Of a DNA stretch of 64,000 bases, positions 26,849 to 35,792 are shown piece after piece; position 1 is the stretch's first letter; each line of letters starts with the position of its first letter. The notes beneath the pieces were generated by a model that was not told the DNA's origin, ran no database searches, and was given only the letters and a program-made list of their open reading frames with translations. The stretch is from Cupriavidus taiwanensis. Lineage in GTDB: Bacteria; Pseudomonadota; Gammaproteobacteria; Burkholderiales; Burkholderiaceae. The stretch covers positions 246,334 to 310,333 of the forward strand of contig NZ_LT976854.1 in NCBI RefSeq assembly GCF_900249755.1, in the 5' to 3' direction. The position numbers were made by a program, and so were the translations under genes.

Positions 26849-28204
26849 TCACTCCACCACCGTTGCCATCGGGTAAGCCTGCCGGGGCCTTGCGATCAGC
26901 CAGACCGACCCCGCTGCCAGCAGCGCCGGCACCGCGAGCAGGCCGAAGACATCGCCGAAGCCCCAGCCCAGCCCGAGCAGCCCCGCGCCGATGAAGGAGC
27001 CCGCCATGCCGCCGATTCGCCCGATACCCTGCATCCACGCCACGCCCGTGGTGCGTGCCTCGGTCGGATAGAGGCTGGCGGCGTAGGTGGACATCGACGT
27101 GGCCGCGCTCGTGACCAGGGTGCCGCAAAGGAAGAGCGATATGCCGAGGAATTCGGGATGGTCGACGGCGCGCCCCACCACGATGACCAGCACGGCGGCC
27201 AGCAGGTATGCCATGACGATGGTGCGGTTGGCGCTGAAGCGGTCCATGAGCCAGCCAGCTACGAGGTTGCCCAGCAGGCCCCCTAGCGGAAACAGTGCGG
27301 CGAGCAGCGCGCCGCGTTCCACGCTGAAGCCGGCCTCGCGGAACAGCGTCGGCATCCAGTTGGTCATCAGGTAGTAGATCACCAGCCCCATGAAGCACGA
27401 CAGCCAGAGCAGCAAGGTGCGCCGCCGGTATCCGGCCGACAGCACGAGTGCAAGCGCCGAACCGTTTCCCGCCCTGCCTGCGGGCGACATCGGCGCGACA
27501 AACACGCAGCGCTCGAGCGATCGTCCAGGGGCAATGCGCTTGAGGATGCGCGCGATGCGGCCCGGCGCCCTGCCGCGCACGGCCAGGAACTGCGCTGACT
27601 CCGGCAGCAGCGCAAGCAGCAGTACGGCGAGAAGCAGCGGCGCGACGCCGCCTGCGGTCAATACGCTGCGCCAGCCGAAATGGGGAATCAGCCAGGCCGA
27701 GGCCGCGCCGCCCGCCACCAGGCCGCCGGAGAAACCGCAGTACATGGCATTCACCGCGAGCGAACGCAGGCGTGCCGGTGCGTATTCGGACATCATCGTG
27801 ATGGTCGTCGGCATGGCCGCGCCGAGCCCGAGCCCGGTCAGGAAGCGCAGCACCGTCAACGTGCCGACGGTCTGTGCATGGGCGGCAACGAGCGTCCATC
27901 CGCCGAAGCACGTCACTGCCGCCACCAGCACGGCCTTGCGGCCAACGCGATCGGCCATGGGACCGGCGAAGATCGCGCCCAGGCTCAGGCCAGCAAGGGC
28001 GGCGCTCATGACGACACCCAGTTCGCCGCCCGCGACACCCCACTCCTGCGCCAGCGACGGTGCGATAAACCCGATCGCCGCCGTGTCGTAGCCGTCGGCG
28101 GCCACGATGAGGAAGCAGAAGGCGAACACCAGCCACTGGCAGGGGGAAAAGCGCTCGGCGTCGATGAATGACTGCACGTCGATCGTGCGGGATGCCTGTT
28201 CCAT
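26849..28204 (-). CDS. MFS permease, aromatic acid:H+ symporter (AAHS) family
   Basis: A 451-residue twelve-helix permease. The helix-1 signature FLIVAADGYDTAAIGFIAPSL, with its acidic Asp in a DGYD motif, is the mark of AAHS carriers such as PcaK and BenK, and the loop 2-3 motif is GPMADRVGRKAVL. These carriers take up aromatic acids with protons. RBS AGGAG precedes the ATG. It ends the minus-strand set 30870 to 26849 (flavoprotein, SDR, permease), so it presumably imports the compound that those two oxidoreductases act on. Confidence 0.93.
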   Translation of the reverse strand: MEQASRTIDVQSFIDAERFSPCQWLVFAFCFLIVAADGYDTAAIGFIAPSLAQEWGVAGGELGVVMSAALAGLSLGAIFAGPMADRVGRKAVLVAAVTCFGGWTLVAAHAQTVGTLTVLRFLTGLGLGAAMPTTITMMSEYAPARLRSLAVNAMYCGFSGGLVAGGAASAWLIPHFGWRSVLTAGGVAPLLLAVLLLALLPESAQFLAVRGRAPGRIARILKRIAPGRSLERCVFVAPMSPAGRAGNGSALALVLSAGYRRRTLLLWLSCFMGLVIYYLMTNWMPTLFREAGFSVERGALLAALFPLGGLLGNLVAGWLMDRFSANRTIVMAYLLAAVLVIVVGRAVDHPEFLGISLFLCGTLVTSAATSMSTYAASLYPTEARTTGVAWMQGIGRIGGMAGSFIGAGLLGLGWGFGDVFGLLAVPALLAAGSVWLIARPRQAYPMATVVE

Positions 28205-28262
28205 CGGTTGTCTCCTGGATAGTCGGGCAAACGCGATATCAGCGCTGCCTCGTTTATATGGG

Positions 28263-29024
28263 TCAGGCGGCGAGGTAGCCGCCGTCGACGGGAAGGGTTA
28301 CGCCGGTCACATAGCTGGACATCGACGAGGCAAGGAACAGCACCGCACCCACCAACTCTTCGGGTTGGCCGACGCGGTTCATGGGGATGCGCGACATGAA
28401 GCGTTCCAGCTTCGCCGGGTCCGCGCGCGTCGAAACCGTCATGGGCGTGTCAATGACGCCTGGCGCAATCGCATTGACGCGCACGCCGTCGCGGGCGAGG
28501 TCCGCTGCCAGCGACTGGGTCAGCATCTTCACAGCGCCCTTCGAAGGCGAGTAGCCCAGTGTGTTCGGCTGGCCCGCAAACGACGCGATCGAGGCGACGT
28601 TGACAATGGCGCCGCGGGTCCGGCGCAAGGCCGGCAGCCACGCATGGCAGACGTTGAACGTGCCCTCGTGGTTGACCTTCATCACCCGCTGCAGGTTGGC
28701 CAGCGCGTTGTCGCTGTCGATGCCTTCGCGGATCAGGATGCCGGCGTTGTTCACCAGCACATCGACGGGGCCCACGCTGGCGGTGATCGCTTCGGCGACG
28801 GCGCGGCATTGCGCGGCATCGGTGACGTCCAGCGCGCAGGCACGTGCCGCGGCGCCCCGTGCATCGATCATCGCCGCCGTCTCATGGGCATTGGCTTCGT
28901 TCATGTCGGTGACGACGACGGTTGCGCCGGCCTGGGCGAGGCCGATGGCGATGGCGCGGCCGTTGCCCTGGCCCGCGCCGGTAATGAAGGCGACCTTTCC
29001 GGTCAGCAGTTGGGGAATCATCAT
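28263..29024 (-). CDS. short-chain dehydrogenase/reductase
   Basis: A 253-residue classical SDR. It has the NAD(P)-binding motif TGAGQGNGRAIAIG, the acidic D40 after strand 2 (VVVTDMNEA), which favours NAD, NNAGILIREG, and the catalytic set S145, Y158 and K162 (VNVASIASFAG and GYSPSKGAVKML). The C terminus (YVTGVTLPVDGGYLAA) is the usual end for the FabG-like group. It lies between the flavoprotein and permease genes on the same strand and probably oxidises a ring or side-chain alcohol in their shared pathway. Confidence 0.92.
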   Translation of the reverse strand: MMIPQLLTGKVAFITGAGQGNGRAIAIGLAQAGATVVVTDMNEANAHETAAMIDARGAAARACALDVTDAAQCRAVAEAITASVGPVDVLVNNAGILIREGIDSDNALANLQRVMKVNHEGTFNVCHAWLPALRRTRGAIVNVASIASFAGQPNTLGYSPSKGAVKMLTQSLAADLARDGVRVNAIAPGVIDTPMTVSTRADPAKLERFMSRIPMNRVGQPEELVGAVLFLASSMSSYVTGVTLPVDGGYLAA

Positions 29025-29109
29025 GGTCAGGAGCTGGAGGAATCAGGGGTGAACGCCGCCGCGCGGCCGCCGCAATGCGGCCGCGGACACGGCAGCACTC
29101 GGTGCAAAA

Positions 29110-30870
29110 TCAGTGCATGGCCAGCGGCTCGCGCGCAGCCGCCGCAATGGGCTGTTTCGCAGGGGCAGCGTGGGCGTGATCGGCGATGTGGTTGGCCGCG
29201 ACATAGCCGAAGGTCAGGCCCGGGCCGAGCGTGATGCCCGCGCCGCTGTACTCGCCGCCCATCACGCTGGCGGCATCGTTGCCGGCGGCGTAGAGTCCGG
29301 GGATCGGCTCGCCGTCGCTGGCAACGACCTGGGCGTGCTCGTTGGTGCGGATGCCCATGAAGGAACCGAGATCACCCGGTACGAGCTTGAGCGCATAGAA
29401 CGGGCCGGTGGACAGCGGCGCGACGCACGGGTTGGGCGCGTGCAGCGCATCGCCCTGGTAACGGTTGTAGGCCTTGCTGCCGCGCCCGAACTCGGGATCG
29501 CGGCCGTACTGCGCGCTGTCGTTGTACTGGCGCACGGTGCTGGCGAGCGTTGCCGGATCGACGCCGATCTGTTGCGCCAGCCCCTCGATCGTGCTGCCCC
29601 GCTTCAGGTAGCCGTTGCGCAGGTGTGGCCCCAGCGGCATCGGGAACGGCTTCACGAAGCCGAGTCCATAGCGCCGGATCGCCGCGTGGTCGGCGATCAG
29701 CCAGCACGCCGTTTCCGCCTTGCCCTTCGACGCGGCAATCATCGCCTGCACCAGGTCGTGGTACGAGTTGGCCTCGTTGGCGAAGCGCCTGCCGTCCAGG
29801 CTGACCGCGATGACGCCCGGCTTCGCCCGATCGATAAAGTGGGGCATGATGCCGGTGGTGCCGTCCTTGCGCGGCACCAGCGACATGGGCGTCCACGCCG
29901 CGGCATTCGACAGGCTCTTGTCGAACACGCCGCCGACCGCTTCGGCCATGCGCACGCCGTCGCCCACGTTGGTCTGCGGCGTCGGCGAAAAATGGCCGTG
30001 GCCGGCGCGCACGTGCGGATAGGTGTCCTTGCGCCGCGATAGATCGTGCGGAAAGCCGCCGCTGGCCAGCACCACACCGTGGCGCGCCCCGATGCGGACC
30101 CGCTGGCCGTCGCGCTGCAGCACTGCGCCCGTGACGCGCCCGCCGTCCTGCAACAGCGCCACGGCCGGCGATGACAGCCATACCGGGACCGACAGGTCGG
30201 CCGCCGACTTCGCCAGCCGCGCGGCCAGCGCATTGCCGTTGGTCAGCGTCATGCCGCGCCCGTACCGGAGCACCTCCAGGAAATGCCTGGCCAGTCGTTT
30301 GGTGACATACCAGGCGGACGCCAGCGAGCGCGTCACCCGCATGAAATGGACGATCTCCTTGCCGGAACCGATCGTCACGCCGAACACCGTCAGTTCCGGA
30401 AGCACGGGGCCAAGCGTTTTCAGCAGCGGCCCGAGCTCGCGCGCGTCGTACGGACGCGTCACCATCGAGCGCCCACCTTGCGCGGCGCCGGGTGCCTCGG
30501 CGTGGTAGTCCGGGAACGTGAGCGGCATGTCGAACTGGACGGCCGTCTTTGCCATGAAGAACTCGATGGCCTTGGGGCCGTTCGCCAGGAAGGCGCGCAC
30601 ACGCGCCTCGTCGAAACCGGCGCCGGCCTGGTTCCGGATATAGGTCAGGGCCTGGTCCGGCAGTTCATGATGGCCGTATGCCTGCGCCAGATGGGTGTTC
30701 GGCACCCACAGCCAGCCACCCGAGCGTGCGGTGGTGCCACCGTAGTAGTCGGCCTTCTCGGCCACGATGACCTTCAGCCCCCGGCTCGCGGCAGTGATAG
30801 CCGCGGACATGCCGGCTACGCCTGATCCGATGACCAGGACGTCACAATTCTCTTCGTGCAGTGTAGACAT
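29110..30870 (-). CDS. FAD-dependent oxidoreductase, 3-ketosteroid 1-dehydrogenase-like
   Basis: A 586-residue flavoprotein of the fumarate reductase/KstD superfamily. The N-terminal FAD motif is DVLVIGSGVAGMSAAITAAS, followed by AEKADYYGGTTARSGGWLWVP, the KstD-type GGTTAxSGG sequence. The C-terminal FAD motif is GLYAAGNDAASVMGGEYSGAGITLGPGLTFG. KstD-like enzymes desaturate a ring next to a ketone, and many homologues act on non-steroid cyclic ketones or acids. RBS GGAGGAG precedes the ATG at 30870. It is the first gene of the minus-strand set and is divergent from the IclR regulator across twin dyads at 30928-31000. Confidence 0.88.
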   Translation of the reverse strand: MSTLHEENCDVLVIGSGVAGMSAAITAASRGLKVIVAEKADYYGGTTARSGGWLWVPNTHLAQAYGHHELPDQALTYIRNQAGAGFDEARVRAFLANGPKAIEFFMAKTAVQFDMPLTFPDYHAEAPGAAQGGRSMVTRPYDARELGPLLKTLGPVLPELTVFGVTIGSGKEIVHFMRVTRSLASAWYVTKRLARHFLEVLRYGRGMTLTNGNALAARLAKSAADLSVPVWLSSPAVALLQDGGRVTGAVLQRDGQRVRIGARHGVVLASGGFPHDLSRRKDTYPHVRAGHGHFSPTPQTNVGDGVRMAEAVGGVFDKSLSNAAAWTPMSLVPRKDGTTGIMPHFIDRAKPGVIAVSLDGRRFANEANSYHDLVQAMIAASKGKAETACWLIADHAAIRRYGLGFVKPFPMPLGPHLRNGYLKRGSTIEGLAQQIGVDPATLASTVRQYNDSAQYGRDPEFGRGSKAYNRYQGDALHAPNPCVAPLSTGPFYALKLVPGDLGSFMGIRTNEHAQVVASDGEPIPGLYAAGNDAASVMGGEYSGAGITLGPGLTFGYVAANHIADHAHAAPAKQPIAAAAREPLAMH

Positions 30871-30927
30871 CGACTCCTCCGTTCCATTGGGTGCGGCAGG
30901 GCCGCCGATAGCGGCTGCGCCATTCTT

Positions 30928-31006
30928 GCTAGATTAGTACTAGCGCGATTGAAATTATCTACACGTTAACCCTACGCATGTCTGCTAGGTAATATCTAGT
31001 GATATA
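30928..31006. promoter_or_regulatory. divergent control region with twin GCTAG-N7-CTAG dyads
   Basis: Two dyads have identical geometry: GCTAG-N7-CTAGC at 30928-30944 and GCTAG-N7-CTAGT at 30984-31000, with centres 56 bp apart. They lie between the KstD-like gene (minus) and the IclR gene (plus) in an AT-rich pocket. GTTAACCCT is at 30965-30973 and a GATATACT -10-like element at 31001-31008 faces the IclR gene. They are the obvious operators for the IclR protein. Confidence 0.7.
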
Positions 31007-31045
31007 CTGCGCGCACGATTCATCTCCTGGCAGAGAGGCCTACCT

Positions 31046-31843
31046 TTGGACCAGACCGACCCGTCACCCGAGCGCGAGCGCCGCGGCATCCAGTCGATTG
31101 AAGTAGGGGGAGAAATACTGAAGGTGCTGGCCTCGGAGGCCAGGCCGATGGCGCTACGTGATCTCGTGAAGGCGGCGAACATGCCGTCGGGCAAGATCCA
31201 TCCGTACCTGGTGAGCTTCGGCAAGATCGGGCTGGTCGCGCAGGACCCGGTGACGGGCCACTACCTGCTCGGCCCGATGGCGATCCAGCTTGGGCTGACC
31301 AGCCTGCAGACCCTGAACCCGATCCGCGAGGCCACACCGTTCGCCGAGGCGCTTTCGGAAGACACCTCGCACGCGGTGGCGCTTGCCGTGTGGGGCAACC
31401 TCGGGCCGGTCATCGTGCGGCTGATCGAGGCGTCGTACCCCATCCATACAAACATCCGCACCGGTACCGTCATGTCGCTCGCCAATACCGCGACCGGCCG
31501 GGTCTTCTCCGCCTTCCTGCCACGCCAGTTCACCGAGAACCTGTTGCTGGACGACCGCATACGCCTCGGCCCCGATATCGCGCATCCGCTGGACGCCGCC
31601 GTGGTCGAGGAAATGATCCAGGAAGCGCGGACGCGCCACATGTCCCGCAGCGTCAACCATCCGACGCCGGGCATCGTCGCCTTTGCCGCGCCGGTGTTCG
31701 ACTACTCGGGGAACATTGCGCTGACGATCACTATCATGGGCCCGACTGGCACGGTCGATACGGATTGGGATGGACCTGTCGCCAGGGCATTGGATGCTTG
31801 TGCGCAGGCGGTTTCGAAGCGGCTTGGGTATCGGGGCAGGTAG
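31046..31843 (+). CDS. IclR-family transcriptional regulator
   Basis: A 265-residue regulator. The N-terminal winged helix (about 12-75) reads RRGIQSIEVGGEILKVLASE, MALRDLVKAANMPSGKIHPYL and GLVAQDPVTGHYLLGPMAIQLG. The C-terminal effector domain includes GTVMSLANTATGRVFSAFLP and SRSVNHPTPGIVAFAAPVFD, both standard for the family. It starts with TTG at 31046, preceded by GAGAGG; no in-frame ATG gives a complete DNA-binding domain. It is divergent from the flavoprotein/SDR/permease set, which it probably controls. Confidence 0.9.
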   Translation: MDQTDPSPERERRGIQSIEVGGEILKVLASEARPMALRDLVKAANMPSGKIHPYLVSFGKIGLVAQDPVTGHYLLGPMAIQLGLTSLQTLNPIREATPFAEALSEDTSHAVALAVWGNLGPVIVRLIEASYPIHTNIRTGTVMSLANTATGRVFSAFLPRQFTENLLLDDRIRLGPDIAHPLDAAVVEEMIQEARTRHMSRSVNHPTPGIVAFAAPVFDYSGNIALTITIMGPTGTVDTDWDGPVARALDACAQAVSKRLGYRGR

Positions 31844-31932
31844 AGGGGCTTGCGGGCGTGGTGCTGTTTAGCCTCAGTGGCGACGTGGTGTCAGTCGCCA
31901 CCTGATCGACTGATCGCCGCCCAACGCCGCCT

Positions 31933-32427
31933 TCAAGACCGCCGCCGTGCCGGCACCGATGCCGGCACCGACACCGGCACGCGGCTCACTTCGTTGTTGG
32001 CATCGACCACCCGCTTGAGCATGTCGACAAATTGCTTGCGCTCGGCCTTGGTCAGGCCGGTCAGCATGCGTTCCTGCGCGCGCTCCGTGCTCGCGTACAT
32101 CTGCTCGAGCAGCGCCTCGCCCTCGGCGGTCAGGTAGAGCAGCTTGGTGCGGCGGTCCGTCCCCGTCTCGCGGGAAATCAGCCCCTTCGTTTCCAGTCGT
32201 TCCACTACGCCCGAAATCGTATTGCGGTCGAAGCCGATCGCCTGCGCCACGCGTAGCTGGTCGGTGCCCGGATAGGCGCGGATGGCCGCCAGCGCGCCGT
32301 ACTGCACCGGCGTCGTGTCGAATTCGGCCGTTTCCTCCAGGAACACCGTGGTCGCGATCTGCTGCAGGCGGCGGATCAGGTGCCCCGGCTTGTTGTAGAG
32401 GACGACTTCGAGGCTCGAATCTTTCAT
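31933..32427 (-). CDS. MarR-family transcriptional regulator
   Basis: A 164-residue dimeric winged-helix repressor: HLIRRLQQIATTVFLEET, TPVQYGALAAIRAYPGTDQL, VAQAIGFDRNTISGVVERLE (recognition helix) and RRTKLLYLTAEGEALL (wing). The last 15 residues are a low-complexity Val/Pro/Ser/Ala repeat. It is divergent from the gentisate operon at 32565. A MarR protein, MobR, controls 3-hydroxybenzoate hydroxylase in Comamonas testosteroni and responds to 3-hydroxybenzoate; by analogy this one may repress the gentisate operon until the aromatic acid is present. Confidence 0.92.
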   Translation of the reverse strand: MKDSSLEVVLYNKPGHLIRRLQQIATTVFLEETAEFDTTPVQYGALAAIRAYPGTDQLRVAQAIGFDRNTISGVVERLETKGLISRETGTDRRTKLLYLTAEGEALLEQMYASTERAQERMLTGLTKAERKQFVDMLKRVVDANNEVSRVPVSVPASVPARRRS

Positions 32428-32480
32428 GGGATGGCGGGGTGGCTGGCGACAGGGTATATGCAGCCTGCATGGTACCTCAG

Positions 32481-32518
32481 GTTAACCCCAGTACTGATAA
32501 TCATAGATGTGACTATCA
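32481..32518. promoter_or_regulatory. AT-rich divergent control region with a MarR-type dyad
   Basis: An imperfect inverted repeat TCATAG-N6-CTATCA (32501-32518, one mismatch in six) lies in a pocket much more AT-rich than its surroundings, between the MarR gene and the gentisate dioxygenase gene. Its 18-bp length suits a MarR dimer. GTTAACCC is at 32481-32488. Confidence 0.55.
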
Positions 32519-32564
32519 TATCGGTGATCAATCAACCGGACGGTGTCCACGACCGAGAATCAGC

Positions 32565-33602
32565 ATGGAACAGACAACGCTGTCGCCGGAATACCGGCAG
32601 CAACTGGCATTGGCGGGCCTGACGCCGCTCTGGGAGCATCTGTCGAATGCGCTGCCGCACGGCAGGCCCGCCGGCCTGACCCGCGCGAACCTGTGGCGTT
32701 ATGCAGACGTGCGGCCGTTGCTGTTGCAGGCCGGCGAGCAGGTGCCCGTCGAAAAAGCGGAGCGGCGCGTGCTGGTCCTCAGCGATCCGGGCCGCGGCCC
32801 CGCGTCCATGCAGGCCACGGGTGGCGTTTATGCCGGTATCCAGCTGATCCTGCCCGGCGAGACCGCGCCCACGCATCGCCATTCGCCCAGCGCCGCGCGT
32901 GTGGTGATCGAAGGGGGCGGTGGTTTCACCGTCGTCAACGGGCAGGTTTGTCCGATGGAGCGGGGCGACGTGATCCTGACGCCTTCGGGCCAGTGGCACG
33001 ACCACGGACACAAGGGCGCTGGCCCGGTGACGTGGCTCGACGTGCTGGATCTTCCGGTCTTCACCGCCGTCGAGGCCGCGTATGCGGAAGCCGGGACGCC
33101 GGGCTGCAATGTCGAGCACACCATGGCAACGCTGCAAAGCCAGCTGCTGCGCGACGGCCTCGCCGTGCCGGCTGCGCTGCGGCGCGCGAACCCGTATCCG
33201 ATGCTGCGTTTTCCCTGGGCGCGCACCCGCGCCGCGCTGCTGGAGCTGGCGCGCCATGCCCCGGAAGGCGCACCGGTCGAGCTCACCTACGTGAACCCGG
33301 AGACCGGCGAAAGCTGCCTGCCTATCCTCGGCTTCACCGCGATGCTGCTGCCAGGCGGCCGTCCGCTGGCGCCGATGCAGCGCTCGCCGGGCGCCGTCTT
33401 CCATGTGATCGAAGGGCAGGGTGAGTCGACCGTCGATGGCAAGACCTTTTCCTGGAGCGCGCGCGACACGTTCACCGCTGCCGCGTTTGCCGAGATCACC
33501 CACTGCGCCGATGTCCATGGCGGACCCGCCTGCCTGCTGCGCATCGACGACGAGCCCCTTCACCGGAAGCTCGGCTTCTTCCAGGAGCGCCAGTTCGCCT
33601 GA
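32565..33602 (+). CDS. gentisate 1,2-dioxygenase
   Basis: A 345-residue bicupin Fe(II) ring-cleavage enzyme (EC 1.13.11.4) that opens gentisate to maleylpyruvate. The N-terminal cupin carries the iron ligands H104 and H106 in THRHSPSAARVVIEG and H145/H147 in GQWHDHGHKG. The C-terminal cupin (VFHVIEGQGESTVDGKTFSW) lacks the full His set, as usual for the family. Length agrees with characterised enzymes (about 340-375). The ATG at 32565 lies at the family N terminus. It is first in the operon 32565-37151: dioxygenase, fumarylpyruvate hydrolase, hydroxylase, permease. Confidence 0.93.
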   Translation: MEQTTLSPEYRQQLALAGLTPLWEHLSNALPHGRPAGLTRANLWRYADVRPLLLQAGEQVPVEKAERRVLVLSDPGRGPASMQATGGVYAGIQLILPGETAPTHRHSPSAARVVIEGGGGFTVVNGQVCPMERGDVILTPSGQWHDHGHKGAGPVTWLDVLDLPVFTAVEAAYAEAGTPGCNVEHTMATLQSQLLRDGLAVPAALRRANPYPMLRFPWARTRAALLELARHAPEGAPVELTYVNPETGESCLPILGFTAMLLPGGRPLAPMQRSPGAVFHVIEGQGESTVDGKTFSWSARDTFTAAAFAEITHCADVHGGPACLLRIDDEPLHRKLGFFQERQFA

Positions 33603-33644
33603 GCGACGCGCCGTCCGTCCCTTTTGAAAGTTGGAGTATCTGCA

Positions 33645-34502
33645 ATGCGTATCTGTCGTTTCGATGATCACAAGCTCGGCCTCGTCCAGGGCGACGAAGT
33701 GCTGGATGTCTCCGCCGCGCTGGCGGCGCTGCCGGCGTCGCGCTGGCCGGTGCCGCAGTGCGATCCGCTGATCGCCGCCTTTCCCGAAGTCCTGAAGCGC
33801 GTGGCCGAACTGGCCCCGGCGGCGCGCCGCCTGCCGTTGGCGTCCGTCACGCTCAACAGCCCCGTCAGCTACGCGACCAAGCTTCCCGCCGCGCCGGTGA
33901 ACTACCTCAAGCACATGGCCGAAGCGCAGGGCGATCCGGCCACGTTCCACGCGCACCACCTCAAGAAGATCGAGGAAGTCGGCCTGTTCCTGAAGGCGAG
34001 CAGTTCGCTGGTCGGACCCGGCGACGGCGTGGCGCTGCGCCACCTCGACCGCCGCAACGACCACGAACTGGAACTGGCTGTCATCATCGGCAAGAAGGCC
34101 GACCGCGTGTCCGAGGCCGCAGCGCTCGATTACGTGGCCGGCTACGCCATCGGCCTGGACATGACCGTGCGCGGGCCCGAGGAGCGCTCGCTGCGCAAGT
34201 CGATCGACAGCTACTCCGTGCTCGGTCCCTGGATCGTCACGCCGGATGAAGTGGGCGATCCCGGCGCGCTCGACATCGAGCTGTACGTGAACGACGCGCT
34301 GCGCCAACGCGCCAACACCCGCGATCTGGTGATCGGCATTCCGAAGCTGATCGCATGGGCGTCGGAGTACTACACGCTGCTGCCGGGCGATGTGATTTTC
34401 ACCGGCACACCGGACGGTGTCGGTCCCGTGGTGCCCGGCGACATCATCCGCGCCAGCATCGAAAACATCGGTGAGATGGAAGTGAAGGTGCGCGCGGCCT
34501 GA
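33645..34502 (+). CDS. fumarylpyruvate hydrolase (FAH family)
   Basis: A 285-residue enzyme of the fumarylacetoacetate hydrolase family, expected to split fumarylpyruvate to fumarate and pyruvate, the last step of the gentisate route. Family landmarks are NYLKHMAEAQ, the metal-binding acid cluster in NDHELELAVIIGKKA, GYAIGLDMTVRGPEERSLRK, and the C-terminal LLPGDVIFTGTPDGVGPVVPGD. The start at 33645 has TTGGAG 8 nt upstream. It is second in the gentisate operon, 42 nt after the dioxygenase. No maleylpyruvate isomerase is present, so it may also act on maleylpyruvate or rely on an isomerase elsewhere. Confidence 0.88.
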   Translation: MRICRFDDHKLGLVQGDEVLDVSAALAALPASRWPVPQCDPLIAAFPEVLKRVAELAPAARRLPLASVTLNSPVSYATKLPAAPVNYLKHMAEAQGDPATFHAHHLKKIEEVGLFLKASSSLVGPGDGVALRHLDRRNDHELELAVIIGKKADRVSEAAALDYVAGYAIGLDMTVRGPEERSLRKSIDSYSVLGPWIVTPDEVGDPGALDIELYVNDALRQRANTRDLVIGIPKLIAWASEYYTLLPGDVIFTGTPDGVGPVVPGDIIRASIENIGEMEVKVRAA

Positions 34503-34536
34503 TGCCGTGGCCCCCCAGTGAAGGATCAGGATCGAC

Positions 34537-35715
34537 ATGAGCAATATCAATAAGGTTTCGACATTGGTGGTGGGCGGGGGCATTGGCGGGCTGGCCGCGG
34601 CCCTGGCGCTGGCCAGGCAGGGGCGCACCGTGCATGTGCTCGAACGCGCCGAAGCGTTCGCCGAGGTAGGTGCCGGCCTGCAGCTCGCACCGAACGCTTC
34701 GCGCGCGCTCGATCGCCTGGGCGTGCTGGAAAGCGTGCGCAAGACCGCGGTGTTCCCGCAGCGGCTGGTGTGGATGGATGCGCTGAGCGGCGAGGGCGTG
34801 ACCTCGATGGATCTCGGCGAGCCATTCCAGGCGCGCTATGGCTACCCCTACGTGGTCATGCATCGCAGCGACCTGCTCGAAGCGCTGCTCGTCGCGTGCC
34901 AGCAGCACCCGGCAGTGACCCTCGAGACCAGCCGCCATGTCACTGACGTGGTCGATCACGGCGACGAGGCCGAAGCCATCTGCGCCGACGGCTCCCGCTA
35001 CCGCTGCGAACTGCTGGTGGGCGCGGACGGCTTGCGTTCGGCCGTGCGCGCCGTGCTCGCCGGGAAGTCAGATCCGGTGTGCTCGCACTACGTGGCCTAC
35101 CGGGGCACGATCCCGATGGCGCGCATGTCCGCGCTGGCCGGCAGCGACAACGTCATGATGTGGACCGGCCCGGACATGCACCTGGTGCAGTATCCCGTGC
35201 GGCGCGGCGAGCTGTACAACCAGGTTGCGGTGTTCCGCAGCGATCGCTACAGCCCCGACCACGACGACTGGGGCACGCAGGACGAGATGGCGCAGCGCTT
35301 CGCGCGGGCCTGCCCCGCGGTGAAGGATGCGCTGACCATGATCGCGACCAACCGCCGGTGGCCGCTGTTCGACCGGCTGCCGATCGAACAATGGACACGC
35401 GGCCGCATGGCCCTGCTTGGCGACGCCGCGCACCCCATGCTGCAGTACCTGGCGCAAGGCGCCGCGCAGGCGCTCGAGGATGCCTGCGCGCTGGCGGACG
35501 CGGTCGCCTCGCATGGCCACGACCTGCCGGCAGCCCTGGCCACCTATGCCGACGCGCGCAAGCCCCGCACGGCGCGCGTCCAGCATACCGCGCGCCTCTT
35601 CGGCGAGATCATCCACATGGAGGCGGTAGGCGCCCGCGTGCGCAACGCACTGGTGGCCAGCCGCCGCGACGATGACTACGCCATGGTCGACTGGCTCTAC
35701 GCTAGCCGGCCATAA
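34537..35715 (+). CDS. 3-hydroxybenzoate 6-hydroxylase (FAD-dependent)
   Basis: A 392-residue class A flavoprotein hydroxylase. It has the FAD-binding STLVVGGGIGGLAAALALAR, the DG motif LLVGADGLRSAVR and the GD motif GRMALLGDAAHPMLQYLAQG with EDACALADAV. The overall sequence looks like NagX/MhbM/XlnD-type 3-hydroxybenzoate 6-hydroxylases, which form gentisate using NADH and O2. Salicylate 1-hydroxylase-like function is less likely, since the operon encodes gentisate rather than catechol cleavage. It is third in the operon, 34 nt after the hydrolase, with RBS AAGGA. Confidence 0.87.
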   Translation: MSNINKVSTLVVGGGIGGLAAALALARQGRTVHVLERAEAFAEVGAGLQLAPNASRALDRLGVLESVRKTAVFPQRLVWMDALSGEGVTSMDLGEPFQARYGYPYVVMHRSDLLEALLVACQQHPAVTLETSRHVTDVVDHGDEAEAICADGSRYRCELLVGADGLRSAVRAVLAGKSDPVCSHYVAYRGTIPMARMSALAGSDNVMMWTGPDMHLVQYPVRRGELYNQVAVFRSDRYSPDHDDWGTQDEMAQRFARACPAVKDALTMIATNRRWPLFDRLPIEQWTRGRMALLGDAAHPMLQYLAQGAAQALEDACALADAVASHGHDLPAALATYADARKPRTARVQHTARLFGEIIHMEAVGARVRNALVASRRDDDYAMVDWLYASRP

Positions 35716-35792
35716 CGGAACAGCGCCGGGGACCGTACCCGGCGCCTGGAGCGGCCCAACCAGAGGGCGCCTGATAAATGGGAGACAACATC

